Of a stretch of 64,000 bases of DNA, positions 1-8,962 are shown piece by piece. The notes below the pieces were generated by a model. That model was not told where the DNA came from, made no database searches, and saw only the letters and a program-made list of their open reading frames with translations. The DNA comes from Amphibalanus amphitrite (Eukaryota; Arthropoda; Thecostraca; Balanomorpha; Balanidae), in contig NW_024882736.1 of the NCBI RefSeq assembly GCF_019059575.1, positions 62,001 to 126,000 of the forward strand. Reading direction: 5' to 3'. Numbering within the stretch: position 1 is the stretch's first letter; every line of letters starts with the position of its first letter. The translations under genes were made by a program, and so were the position numbers.

Positions 1-3000
1 TGTGGTTCGGTTGGGAGGCATGGTGTGTGTGTTGGAGTTGCGTAGTGTTCTGCCGGTGTTTTCTGCACGTGTTTCTGGCATGATCATCGTGATATAATTT
101 GGCGTTTGGTGTCTTGGATTAGTGAATGTATGATATAAAGTGAGTTTGTGTATTTGTCGTCTTACAGTCAGTTTGTCCCAGCCCAAGTCTTGTAGAAGTT
201 TTTCGGTTGACGTTCTGAACATAGCCCCCGTCACAAGTCTCCCTGCTCTGTTTTGTAGCGTGTCAAGTCGGGCAGCGTCTTGTATTGTTATGTGTCCGTC
301 ATATATTGTGTCACAGTAGTCAAAGTAAGGTCTTATATACGTCTTGTAAATTTGGTCGAGAATGGGCCTTGGTATGTAACGTGCAATGGAGTAGAGTGGA
401 CTGAGTGATTTGTGTACCTTGTTGCATATTGCATTGACGTGTTGGTGGAAGCGTAGGTCCTTAGAAAGTGTCAAGCCTAGGTGAGTATGAGTTTCATGAA
501 TGGGTACGTTTGCGCCCTCGAAAGTGAGCTTTGGTGGTGTGTATTGATGTCTGTGTGAAAATGTTTGTTGAATGGTCTTCGTAGCGTTGAATGTAATTGC
601 CCATTCTCGACCATATTTGTGGATTTCGTTGAGGTCTTGTTGTAGTGATAGCTGTACGGCGTCAATGTCTGCTGTCGTGTGCGAGGCGTAGATAGATGTG
701 TCGTCAGCGAAAAAGAGAATGTCATTCTTTATTCGTCTTGAAAGTCCGTCGAGATACATAAGTGCCAGCAAAGGCCCGAGTACGGATCCCTGCGGGCAGC
801 CCGCATTTATTGTTTTAGTGGCCGAGAATGTGCTGTTGATCCGTACTCGGTGTGTCCTGTCACAAAGATATGATTTTAACCAGTCGAAAAGTGAGTCAGT
901 AATTCCGAAGTCGTGCTTACTCTTGTACAACAGTCCGTCATGCCAGATCTTGTCAAAGTATTTAGAAATGTCGAGGTAGATAGCCGTAAAGTCTCGTCCC
1001 ATGTCCAGTGATTTGTACAAGTTGTGAGTCAGGTATAAAAGCTGTTGTTCTGTACTGTGGCTACGCCGGTACCCACTCTGCTTGTCGGTCAAAAGAGAAT
1101 GATTCAGTAAATGGGAATATATACCCTTGAAGACAATTTTTTCGAAGACTTTAGATAACGATGAAAGTATACTGATGGGACGGTAACAAGTGTAGTCAGA
1201 AGGTGATCCCTTGTTTTTGAAAATTGGTTTTATGTTTGCTTCTTTAAATTTCGATGGATAAATTCCCTGACTTAGTGACATGTTAAAAAGTTTGGACAAT
1301 GGTTCTGCGATGATGAGAGCGGTTAACTTGATAAGTTTTACTGGAATTTCATCGGGGCCCGTTGATTTGTTAGGATCGAGTGAATTTAGTATTTGGAGAA
1401 CCTCTCTCTCGGATGTCATCAGTTCACCCAGAGTGGGCACCGGCGTTCTGTCTGAGTCATGATTTAGTGGATGTCTGTGTGTGCCGGTTAAGTCGACCGT
1501 CGCTTGTCTGGCGAAATGATTGTTTAATAGCGTCGCTTTTTCGAAGTCGTCAGTTAATATGTCTCCGTTATGTCCCTCTAGCGGTGGAATAGTGTAGTCG
1601 CGTGTTCGTCCTGTTATTGTGCGTAGTGTTTGGTGGTACTTGCGTGGGTCGTGCTTAAGTGTCAAAAGTTTCTCCACTTGGTGTTGGATGTGTTGTCGCT
1701 TCAGCCTTTTGTTCATCGATGTCACTTTGTTTCGTTGATATTTCCATCGGTCCCAGTCGTAGGCAGTCTGAGTTTGTTTGGCTCGTCTGAACAGTCTGTC
1801 GCGTTTCCTTATTTGTGTTTTTAGGTCGTTTGTCGTCCATGGCTTTTGAAATTTGTCTCTAACTATCTTTTTTGGAATCGATGCGTCGGCAGCACTTGAT
1901 AAAGCCTCTATAAACAGTTCGGTTGCTGTGTCTATGTCGTTGTCCAGAATTTGTTCCCAGTCAGTGTCTTGTAAAAGTCTGGTAAGAAGTTGTGAGTCAA
2001 GGTTTGCATAATCCCATATCGTTTTATGAGTGAGGTCTGTCGTTTGTCGTGGAAAAGCAGTACATACAGTCGCAAATATTGGGAAATGGTCTAAACGTGA
2101 AAACGAAGGTAATATCCCACTATCGATAATAATGTCAGTATTGTCTGTAAATATTAAGTCGCGTAAGTTGCTTTTGTCGTTTGTCATTCGGGTGGGTTGT
2201 GTGATAAGTTGGCTGAGTCCTAGCATGCTAGCAGTGTCTTGGAGTCTTAGGTCGAAGGTCGTGATACCACTGTGATTAGTCATGTTGTTGAGGTACACGT
2301 TCCCGGCGTTAAAGTCTCCTAAAATGATGGTTACAGTTGGTGAGTGTTTTTGAGCGAGGCTTACGCTTTCCGAAAAACGTTCAATGAAACTTTGTAGTCT
2401 ATTAGCGTTTGAATTTGGCGGCAGATATGTACAACAAATAAGAATAGTTTGATTTTGCGTTTTAATTTTCGCCCATATCCATTCCTCTTCCTCCAATTCA
2501 AGCTCAGTCAGTCTTTTTATAGGCAGTGAGGCGTGGGCATACAGGGCCACTCCGCCTCCGTTTCTGTCTCTATGTCTAGTGAAAGGATCGTGAAAACCGC
2601 CTAATTTATATAATGTGGGAGAAACTCTGTCATCTAATTTAGTTTCTGTAAGCGCACAAACTTTTACATCATTAATTTCGACAAATTGAAAAAGTTCGTC
2701 AATTCTGTTTTCTGCCGTCACGCTATTGATATTTACATGGGCCACATTCAAATTTTGTGTTAATGGCGGGCCAGGATTTGGCTCAATGCCGCTCATAGTT
2801 AGCAAAAGATTTATGTCATGATATATACTTAAGAGGTACCATTGAAAGTTTGAAATGTTTCCAACGTTGTCAGTGGGGTGGATAACAGTTAGTCGTTGTC
2901 TTGAGTACCTGATACTGTATGTGATGTGTGCTGTGGTGTCTGTAGGCGTGTGTGTGCTTGTGATGTACTGGCATGGGAGGGATAGGAGAGAGACATCAGA

Positions 3001-3108
3001 GTGATTACCAGCGACTGGGGGAGCCCGGTGCCACCGTCCGCAAAGAAGTCCTGAGGCAGTTGTCTGAGGCGGCGAGGGCAGTCGGTTGGTGGTCCACAAT
3101 TTCGACAT
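1..3108 (-). CDS. CR1/Jockey-group LINE ORF2: endonuclease + reverse transcriptase, C-terminus beyond window
   Basis: This ORF2 polyprotein nicks target DNA and reverse-transcribes the element RNA in place. The frame is open from a stop at 3232-3234 to base 1; ATG at 3108 is the first good start, giving 1036 codons in the window. Residues ~105-114 hold a 2A-like motif. An EEP endonuclease follows: ALTETKLD at ~152 (catalytic Glu 155), RDRNGGGVALY, GDFNAGN at ~264, and LDHFP at ~339-343 replacing the usual SDH. The reverse transcriptase has STGPDEIP (~582), FTAIYLDISKYFD (Asp ~713), GCPQGSVLGPLL and FADD (~800-803). The thumb region, ending in an IYKTYIRPYFDYC block, lies in bases ~400-200. 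No RNase H is seen. The unbroken frame suggests a young copy. The clade call rests on motif style, not on a tree. Confidence 0.88.
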   Translation of the reverse strand, partial: MSKLWTTNRLPSPPQTTASGLLCGRWHRAPPVAGNHSDVSLLSLPCQYITSTHTPTDTTAHITYSIRYSRQRLTVIHPTDNVGNISNFQWYLLSIYHDINLLLTMSGIEPNPGPPLTQNLNVAHVNINSVTAENRIDELFQFVEINDVKVCALTETKLDDRVSPTLYKLGGFHDPFTRHRDRNGGGVALYAHASLPIKRLTELELEEEEWIWAKIKTQNQTILICCTYLPPNSNANRLQSFIERFSESVSLAQKHSPTVTIILGDFNAGNVYLNNMTNHSGITTFDLRLQDTASMLGLSQLITQPTRMTNDKSNLRDLIFTDNTDIIIDSGILPSFSRLDHFPIFATVCTAFPRQTTDLTHKTIWDYANLDSQLLTRLLQDTDWEQILDNDIDTATELFIEALSSAADASIPKKIVRDKFQKPWTTNDLKTQIRKRDRLFRRAKQTQTAYDWDRWKYQRNKVTSMNKRLKRQHIQHQVEKLLTLKHDPRKYHQTLRTITGRTRDYTIPPLEGHNGDILTDDFEKATLLNNHFARQATVDLTGTHRHPLNHDSDRTPVPTLGELMTSEREVLQILNSLDPNKSTGPDEIPVKLIKLTALIIAEPLSKLFNMSLSQGIYPSKFKEANIKPIFKNKGSPSDYTCYRPISILSSLSKVFEKIVFKGIYSHLLNHSLLTDKQSGYRRSHSTEQQLLYLTHNLYKSLDMGRDFTAIYLDISKYFDKIWHDGLLYKSKHDFGITDSLFDWLKSYLCDRTHRVRINSTFSATKTINAGCPQGSVLGPLLALMYLDGLSRRIKNDILFFADDTSIYASHTTADIDAVQLSLQQDLNEIHKYGREWAITFNATKTIQQTFSHRHQYTPPKLTFEGANVPIHETHTHLGLTLSKDLRFHQHVNAICNKVHKSLSPLYSIARYIPRPILDQIYKTYIRPYFDYCDTIYDGHITIQDAARLDTLQNRAGRLVTGAMFRTSTEKLLQDLGWDKLTVRRQIHKLTLYHTFTNPRHQTPNYITMIMPETRAENTGRTLRNSNTHTMPPNRTT
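2767..2796 (-). other. 2A-like ribosome-skipping motif at the ORF2 N-terminus
   Basis: The translation reads INLLLTMSGIEPNPGPP just before the endonuclease domain. It matches the x-E-x-N-P-G-P core of 2A peptides, preceded by a leucine-rich helix as in known 2A sequences. The usual Asp before the hydrophobic residue is Gly here, which may weaken skipping. 2A-like motifs at this position are known from CR1/L2-type LINEs of other invertebrates; activity here is inferred only. Confidence 0.6.
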
Positions 3109-4298
3109 CACCGGAACGCCGAAGGCAGGGTGGGCGAGCGTCACCGGCGGGGCGAGGGCAACTGCAACATATGGCAAAGTCGGTGAATTGAAGGTGGCGG
3201 CGGCGAGCAACACGGGTAAGTAAAACGTAAACTAAGCAAACAGACGAAAACGAAAAAACAAGATAAATGATACAATAAAAACAAGACTGGACCCTCTTGA
3301 AATTATCGGTGCATTAATTTGACGTTTGCAAGTAGTAACGAAACTATACGGAACACAATATGGCATACGATAGCAATTAATGCAAAAACTCGAATTGTAT
3401 ACGAGATCAAATTATTAATGCAAAACACACTAGAACAAATACAAGAGAATACAAAAACTTAAGCCTCAACAAATTGTGAGATCATACAAGGTGTGCGATA
3501 CGATCAGTTTACTGGTTAGTGTCCACTCATTCCCTAGTCCAAATCAAGACTCCCCTCCCTCCCCCAGCCACCCACCCGTAGTTCACACCCGTAGTTCACA
3601 CACCCAACCCCGAGTGCCCCCGCACTTGAGACACTTGAACCCATCCATTACGCCTCCAACAATCGGTTACCCTTAACGGCCCAACCAGCGCCCGGCAAAG
3701 CTACGGAGGCTTCCAGGCGTGCTCGCTCCACAAAACACGTGACGGAGAGCTGTGACAGCCGTGTAGGGCCGCACTACCCGGCAGCCAGGCAGTGTCTCGG
3801 TCTGCCGCTGCTCGCGGCCAGGTACCCCGGCACAGCTGCCACACGGCCGTCACTGCGAGCTCGACTCATAAGGGTCACAGGGTCAATGGGTATCCCAAAG
3901 CCCAGGCTAAAGTCCAAAGTCGAACCCATTGGGCAGACCAGCTTTGGGAGATAACAGCGCGAGGACTGCCAGGGGCGACAGCCGAGTCGCCAACTGTCAA
4001 GACGGCGCCCACCGCGCAGCCGCACCGGGGCTGTCGGGAGACCGGGGCCGGCAGACGGGACGGGATGAACGTTAGGTCGCCGTACCGGGTCGGCCAGGGT
4101 CAGCGCAGGTCAACCAGACTCACTGGGGTGCGGGGGGGGGCGCCACCAAGCTATCCCGCAGAGGCGGTCCCAGGCCGCGACGGGCGCCGGACAGACGAAC
4201 CGGCTCGACTCACACAACACACAGGGCAGAGCAGCTGAAACGCTGGGCGGACGAATGCGGTCGTCTCGTTGGGGTAAACCAGTATGTGCTGGTTACAG
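3109..4298 (-). other. LINE spacer between ORF1 and ORF2
   Basis: I see no convincing gene here. The part above 3690 is GC-rich and the part near 3200-3450 is AT-rich. A short minus frame at 4369-4151, overlapping the end of ORF1, has Cys pairs (CASC and CPVC) and could be a decayed zinc-finger tail of ORF1. The ORF2 frame also extends to 3231 without a start codon. Confidence 0.4.
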
Positions 4299-5057
4299 CT
4301 AGCGCACCGCTCTGTCCCTGCGTCCGCTCCTGCCGCGGCCCGGCGCGGGACGGAATCCCTCGTCATCACTCGGCGCCGCAGCGGCGTCTCCAGGTCGGCG
4401 GTCGGGGTCGATAGCCGCGTAAAGGTCCTCCAGGGACCTAATCACTGTCGTCTGGGCTCCTTCCCGAATCCTTATCTTCATTTTGCCGACGTCTGTCCAG
4501 GCAGAATGGATCTTTCCTTCCTTTTTCAGGTTGCGGGCCACGTACATCGTGTGCTGGTTTTGGCGAGTCAAATTGTCGGACAGGAAGGTCTTGCCCGCCA
4601 CCTCCGGCGACACAGTTGAACCCCGGACCGGCCGGGGCTTCCGGAGCTCTCGACGGGCGTTGTACAGCTCCTGGCGTTTCGTGAAGTTGGCAAACCTCAC
4701 GATGATGGGTCTGGCCTTGCCGGTGCCGGGCTTGCCGATCCGGTGCGTGCGGTCGATGTCTGCGGGCGCAATGGCGACCCCAGCCATCTTCGCCAGGTCG
4801 GTGACGAGCTGATCAGTCGACTCGTTGGCCGTCTCTGGAACGCCGGCGATGTTGACGCAGAGACGGCGCGAATACTGCTCGAGCTCGTTGAGCTGGTCGT
4901 TGGTGCGGCGCAGCTGGTCCTTGAGCTCGGCTATCTCTTGGTCCTTGGCTGCCACGGCCTTGGCCACGATCGCCTCCATCTTACCTAGTAGCAGAGACTG
5001 CACGTCGTCGTCCTTCAAGCAGTCCATCATTGCTTTTTTAATGTCTTTCGCCTCCAT
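4299..5057 (-). CDS. LINE ORF1: coiled-coil plus RRM-type RNA-binding protein
   Basis: This 252-residue protein has the layout of L1-type ORF1p, the RNA chaperone that packages LINE RNA. Residues ~35-65 form a heptad-rich coiled coil (AKDQEIAELKDQLRRTNDQL) ending in the EQYSRR hinge. An RRM-like core follows with NIAGVPE, DIDRTHRIG and RPIIVRFANF. The C-terminal domain resembles the family CTD (FLSDNLT...MYVARNLKKEGKI). The tail is basic and rich in Gly and Arg. It lies on the same strand and 5' of ORF2, so the two probably belong to one element whose 5' end is near 5250. ORF1 and ORF2 are separated by ~1.2 kb, so this pairing is an inference. Confidence 0.75.
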   Translation of the reverse strand: MEAKDIKKAMMDCLKDDDVQSLLLGKMEAIVAKAVAAKDQEIAELKDQLRRTNDQLNELEQYSRRLCVNIAGVPETANESTDQLVTDLAKMAGVAIAPADIDRTHRIGKPGTGKARPIIVRFANFTKRQELYNARRELRKPRPVRGSTVSPEVAGKTFLSDNLTRQNQHTMYVARNLKKEGKIHSAWTDVGKMKIRIREGAQTTVIRSLEDLYAAIDPDRRPGDAAAAPSDDEGFRPAPGRGRSGRRDRAVR

Positions 5058-5250
5058 GTCTGCTCTATCACTGCAGTGTCACTCGCCGCCACCGGTCGCT
5101 CAGCACCCGAAAGCGATCACTGTATCCCGTCGGCGGGTCACTCACAGCAGTACCGGCGGACCGGTCACGCACTGGTCGGCGGGCGGGGCGAGACGAGCGG
5201 GCGCGACCTGACCGGGCGGCGGTCAGTCGAAGACTGATGGTGGTACCGGT
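5058..5250 (-). other. Probable 5' UTR of the CR1-like LINE
   Basis: This GC-rich stretch lies upstream of the ORF1 start. It ends where sequence shared with the second Penelope copy resumes (TGGTACGTTACACTGCC, 5251 onward), so its edge marks the LINE 5' terminus or a truncation point inside the Penelope element. No target-site duplication can be defined because the LINE 3' end is outside the window. Confidence 0.45.
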
Positions 5251-6138
5251 TGGGTGGTACGTTACACTGCCTATGCTAGACACGATGGGACGTAGCGGAA
5301 CGCCCTGCTTGTGCACCTTCGGTAGCCCATAAAGCAATGGCGGAGTCGGGTCCGACGGGTACAGTTTTAGATACGTTTTTCTGTCCAATTTGCCCTGTTG
5401 TTCTAAGTCCTTTAGCGCCCCCCTTACCTCTCGTGTGTACCTACCGGTTGGGTCCCTATCCGGTTCAGTGTACGTGTCGTGATCCCCTATTAGTGTTTCT
5501 AACCTACTTTGATACTGCTCACAGGTCATCACACATACAGATCTACCCTTATCTGCAGGTAAAATCATAATATCTTGCCTATCTTGTAGGTCACGTAACG
5601 CTTTCCACTCCCCCTTACTGAGATTTTTGCTTTGCGGGGGACGGAAGGAATTGAGAGCTTTGGTGACCTCGAATCTAAGCCTATTCGCTACATCCGGTGT
5701 TACATCGTCTGAACGGCACACACTTTCGACCGCCGAAACAAAATCCGCGACTGGAACGCTTGTCGGCGTCGGTACAAAATTGAGCCCTTTACGTAGCACA
5801 CTGACCTCATCGTCACTTAGGCTTACCCCAGACAGATTGACCACCCACTTATCTCCATTGTCCTCCCCCTGTCCACCAGTCTCCTCCTGCTCACCGGTCT
5901 CCTGTCTGTCCTCCTGCTTACCAGTCTCCTGGCCACCGGTCTCCTGCTCACTGGTCGTGAGCAGGATACATACCTCGTGGTGGTATGTATTTTGGTAGGT
6001 GTTTGAGACGTTTGAGACGTATTGTCTTGTATTTTAATGCATTTTAAAGCACGGCTGACGAAGGGAGCAGAAGCTTCCGAAAGCTACCGAATCAATATAC
6101 GCATTACTGGTGTCGAAGAATTGGTTCCTAAATAAATA
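5251..6138 (-). pseudogene. Penelope-like element, N-terminal RT part, cut by the LINE
   Basis: This matches 24989-25864 nearly base for base. The open frame near 5262-5844 encodes the amino part of a Penelope-like reverse transcriptase: IMILPADKGRSVCVM, then PPLLYGLPKVHKQG and LRPIVSSIGS. The protein ends abruptly at 5251 where the LINE begins, so the RT palm and any GIY-YIG domain are missing. Upstream of the conserved region an ETG/QE-rich repeat encodes an acidic leader without a clear ATG. The non-coding end holds a hammerhead-like motif on the opposite strand. It abuts repeat unit A at the same base as the second copy abuts unit D. Confidence 0.8.
6036..6105 (+). ncRNA. Hammerhead-like ribozyme, Penelope terminal-repeat type
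   Basis: The core CTGACGA is at 6055-6061. Stem II is GGGAGC (6063-6068) with GCTTCC (6073-6078) around an AGAA loop. GAAA follows at 6079-6082. The palindrome AGCT (6082-6085) would form a minimal stem III as in dimer-dependent hammerheads, with A6086 as the cleavage nucleotide. Stem I can form from CGG (6052-6054) with CCG (6087-6089) and AATGC (6036-6040) with GCATT (6101-6105). Hammerheads of this type are known in Penelope-like elements. It lies antisense to the RT frame. Activity is untested; H17 is A rather than the faster C. Confidence 0.6.
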
Positions 6139-6258
6139 ACTCTACATTGCTGTACAGCTAATACGCTTTTCACCTGGTGGCCAGTAGAGGAACTAACAGT
6201 TACTACAACTGACCGTCAGAAGCACCCAACACACACCGTGCCGCTCCCAGTAACATAC

Positions 6259-6380
6259 CAGGATGTAGACCCCAGTCGGGCAGCGCTCCGGCGTCCGGCA
6301 GCCGCAGCTGGTCCAGCAGTGACAGCAGCCGGCCGGCGCTGCCCTCCGGCGCCGTCCGACAGGCGTTCACGGCCACCACC
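6259..6380 (-). CDS. Candidate exon d, unit A (unrecognised protein)
   Basis: This 122-nt minus-strand segment is bounded by an acceptor (CTGTCCGTCAG) and a donor (GTATGTTA) and encodes 40 residues including RLLSLLDQLRLPDAGALPDW. The implied intron phases are 2 and 1. All four units keep it open. Unit D has two synonymous changes in adjacent Leu-Arg-Leu codons, which fits coding constraint. I do not recognise the family. Joined to exon b or to the next AG-bounded segment it meets a stop quickly, so its partners are unclear. Confidence 0.4.
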
Positions 6381-6676
6381 CTGACGGACAGACGTTACAC
6401 GGTCAGCAGAGAGCCGACACTCGGTCAGCGGACAGTGGCGTTGGGTCACCGGATGGCAGAGCATCGCCGCAGCACACAGACCAGACAGGACTGTGCCGAC
6501 AACGCAACCCCGTTGGAGTAACATGACCCTAATAAATGCACCGAAAATGCTCTGGTCTGTCTCCATTACTTATAATAATAAAAAAATGAAAGAACAACTG
6601 AGATGAGGGAAAGGAGTGAGGCGTCTGTTAGGGTCCCCGTGCAATACGCCCGGTGCGGTGACTGACCTCTGCGCCG

Positions 6677-6799
6677 CTAGCTGGAGAGCTGGTTAACCCG
6701 GCTGACGACCTTCTGTACCTCCTCGGCGGAGAGCGGGTGGCCGTTGGTGGCCCGCCGCAGCCCGTCCAGGTAGCCGGCCGCCCCATCCGGCGGAACGCC
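6677..6799 (-). CDS. Candidate terminal exon c, unit A (unrecognised protein)
   Basis: An acceptor (ACTCCCTAG) precedes 40 codons and a TAG stop. The peptide includes NGHPLSAEEVQKVVSRVNQL and ends in SS. The phase is 0, so exon b joins it in frame and the pair could be the C-terminus of a host protein. All four units keep the frame and stop; replacements are limited to a few positions near the start (GVPP/GVSP, YLDG/YRDG, RRAT/RWTT). No family is recognised. Confidence 0.42.
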   Translation of the reverse strand, partial: GVPPDGAAGYLDGLRRATNGHPLSAEEVQKVVSRVNQLSS

Positions 6800-6927
6800 C
6801 TAGGGAGTCATAGCATAACACTCAGGCCGGTTCAGGTTTCAGTCCGACACACAGAACCGTCCGGCGACACGCCCTGGGGGCGACATATGGGCGCGCTCAG
6901 GGCTCAGGTACAGGTCTGGCGAGATTA

Positions 6928-7119
6928 AGCGGTAGGTTTTGCACTTTTACATTTCCGGTTATATCTCAGAAACTAATCGATCTACGATGAAGCCATTTTA
7001 CACGATCATGGCCGGCTTGTTACCCAACAAGTCGATCGCATCTTTAACACTTAAAAGCTTAAGACGACGAAGATATAGCCTGAAGTACACTACATTTTCT
7101 AGGTGCAAAACCTACCGCT
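6928..7119. mobile_element. 192-bp TIR element (MITE), unit A
   Basis: Perfect 17-bp inverted ends AGCGGTAGGTTTTGCAC bound an AT-richer core. It sits between candidate exons c and b in all four units (also 18626-18817, 21769-21960 and 26654-26845), so it was there before the array amplified. The flanks read TTA and AAA, so the target duplication is unclear. Confidence 0.7.
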
Positions 7120-7275
7120 AAAACCCGTGAGCCCTGTACCATGCACAAGGGCCCCGGGTGCAGTGTCTGTGTGTCCCTGACTGACCTGCAGCGGTGACGC
7201 TGTCACAGAAAGCACCTGTTCATTGCCCAATGGATCCAGCCCAGTTCCGGCCGGCCGAGTGCCCGCACGTACGCA

Positions 7276-7384
7276 GCCAGTGTTACGGTCTGTGTTCGAT
7301 CTATGTTACGGTCTGTGTTCAATCTATTTTACGCCCTGTGTAACGACCTGCGTTACGGCTTGTGTTACGGTCTGTGTTACATAC
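7276..7384. repeat. Short degenerate repeats beside exon b donor, unit A
   Basis: About five imperfect repeats of a GTTACGGTCTGTGTT-type motif lie directly downstream of the exon b donor on the minus strand, inside the presumed intron. The same array is present in the other units. Confidence 0.6.
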
Positions 7385-7519
7385 CCTGTTCTGGGCGGTC
7401 TCCACCTTGACCCTCTTAGCGTCCCAGAGTCGGTATTGGTAGACGTGCGCGTTCTCTGCCGAGACGTCCCGCAGGTGAATGAGCAGGTTCTGTAGGCCGA
7501 CCAGCGTCTCAGCTGGCAC
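7385..7519 (-). CDS. Candidate exon b, unit A (unrecognised protein)
   Basis: An acceptor (ACCTTCTCAG) and a donor (GTATGTAA) bound 135 nt in phase 0 at both ends. The 45 residues include HLRDVSAENAHVYQYRLWDA followed by a basic stretch. It is open in all four units with only conservative changes (Ile/Val, Asp/Asn). In-frame joining to exon c gives an 85-residue C-terminal peptide. I do not recognise the domain; its stability across copies is the main support for coding. Confidence 0.45.
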
Positions 7520-7786
7520 CTGAGAAGGTCAGGAGAGGGTAGGGGAGGTCAGTGGTGTACTGGTGTCTGACATAGACCAGCGGACAGGGGGAGGGGAGAG
7601 GGAGAGGAGTCTGGTGGCGCAGAAGGACCGTTCCGCGCTTGAAAGTGGACATATCTGAGGACCGTTCCGCGCGCGCTGACACTGCCTCTAGAACCGTTCT
7701 GCGAGCAGTCAGACATGCAGACCGGATTGATGTTTTGAAACTTTGACATAATAAACTTTAATTAAATCGACACAGGTACTCTAACC

Positions 7787-8456
7787 GCATGTGTTTTTTT
7801 ATATCGCGGACAAAAAAGTGGGGATTGTTAGGGTTAAGCAGGGAGTCACCGATGTTAGATCCCTCTCTGGGTCCTTTCATAGGTCACGGTCCTGACCCGA
7901 GATAGCTGAGCTGTGTCGCAGCCCTGACCTCAGACAGCTGAGCTGTGCACGCCGTCGGCTCGGCCGTCAGTCGCCACAGCCGCTGACGCCAGTGTCCAAA
8001 CAGCTCCAAACAACATCCGGCCCTGTATAGCAGGATAAGCCATCAGAGGCGGGAGTGATCAATGGAGGGACGCGAAACACTAACGCCAAGGGGATGACAA
8101 CTGCTGAGGAATAAAGAAACTACATGCAGGTACACTGGGAACACGTCATGCTGAAGTTGACGTGTTCCCAGCCCGTCCTGTACCATGCAGCCCGTTCCGG
8201 TGATCACTCCCGCAGGGCCGGATATTGTTGGGAGCTGTTTGGACACTGGCGTCAGCGGCTGTGGCGACTGACGGCCGAGCCGACGGCGTGCACAGCTCAG
8301 CTGTCTGAGGTCAGGGCTGCGACACAGCTCAGCTATCTCGGGTCAGGACCGTGACCCCCTATGAAAAGACCCAGAGAGGGATCTAACATCGGTGAGTCCC
8401 TGCTTAACCCTAACAATCCCTACTTTTTTTCTCCGCGCTATAAAAAAACACATGCG
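7787..8456. repeat. Large inverted-repeat (fold-back) element, unit A
   Basis: Arms of ~260 bp (left 7787-8061, right 8201-8456) are reverse complements, including AGGGTTAAGCAGGGAGTCAC on the left. The centre holds a 14-bp hairpin CTGGGAACACGTCA/TGACGTGTTCCCAG. The right arm lacks the ~25 bp present in unit C. TTAA lies inside both arms, and the outer parts resemble the end of the TTAA element at 41015-41933, so it may be built from inverted ends of such elements. Confidence 0.75.
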
Positions 8457-8962
8457 AGTTATAAAAAACACATCCCCATCAACCAGTCCCAAACAGTGTA
8501 CCAAATTTGAGCGCAATCGGCGTGGCAGTTCAGGGTTCAAGATATATGAGCAACCCAAAATCGCTACTGCAGCAGAATAACGAACACTCTTGGCCCTTCA
8601 CGTCGCACGTGTCACGACGCTCACCATGATACATCAGTTGTAGTCAATAACTCACCAAGATACATGAGTTGTAGTCAATAACGAGATGGAAGGGATAGGA
8701 TTACGCGCAGCAAAGAGTAACGCAGGTCAATTGATTCTGGCGCGCCACGTGGCAGAGGACGGACGTGTCGGAGACGAGTTGAGCTTGTACCAAGTGAAAG
8801 GGTCAAGACTGATTATTGTTGATATTCTACCTTTCAATTTATATTTATTTTTGTTGCTGATTGCGTTAGACGGCAATCCCAGTCAGCTTTGGTGAGTGCG
8901 GTTGAGCCCTTCTTGTTGGCGCATTTGCCGACATGGCTTGGACGTAGGTTCGAGCTGTCGGG

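Larger units (their letters stand above)
6139..8731. repeat. Tandem unit A, left part (~2.9 kb unit, 4 copies)
   Basis: This is the first of four head-to-tail copies, starting at ACTCTACATTGCTGTACAGC. It continues after the LINE insertion at 17532-17837, giving ~2.9 kb once the insertion is removed. In order it holds candidate exon d, exon c, a 192-bp TIR element, exon b and a large inverted-repeat element. Copies differ by scattered substitutions and small indels, so the array is not brand new. Confidence 0.85.

Noticed and set aside
3792-4238. 148-residue plus-strand frame
   Set aside because: GC-rich antisense of the LINE spacer, with no recognisable motif.
6216-6566. 116-residue minus-strand frame repeated in all units
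   Set aside because: It overlaps candidate exon d in another frame and crosses the splice-like borders. Exon d has better supported coding signs.
6939-7121. 60-residue plus-strand frame conserved in four units
   Set aside because: It lies wholly inside the 192-bp TIR element, whose symmetric ends create the frame; no protein features.
8124-8354. 76-residue frame conserved in units
   Set aside because: It lies in the fold-back arm; the complementary arm gives matching frames on the other strand. This is inverted-repeat conservation, not coding.
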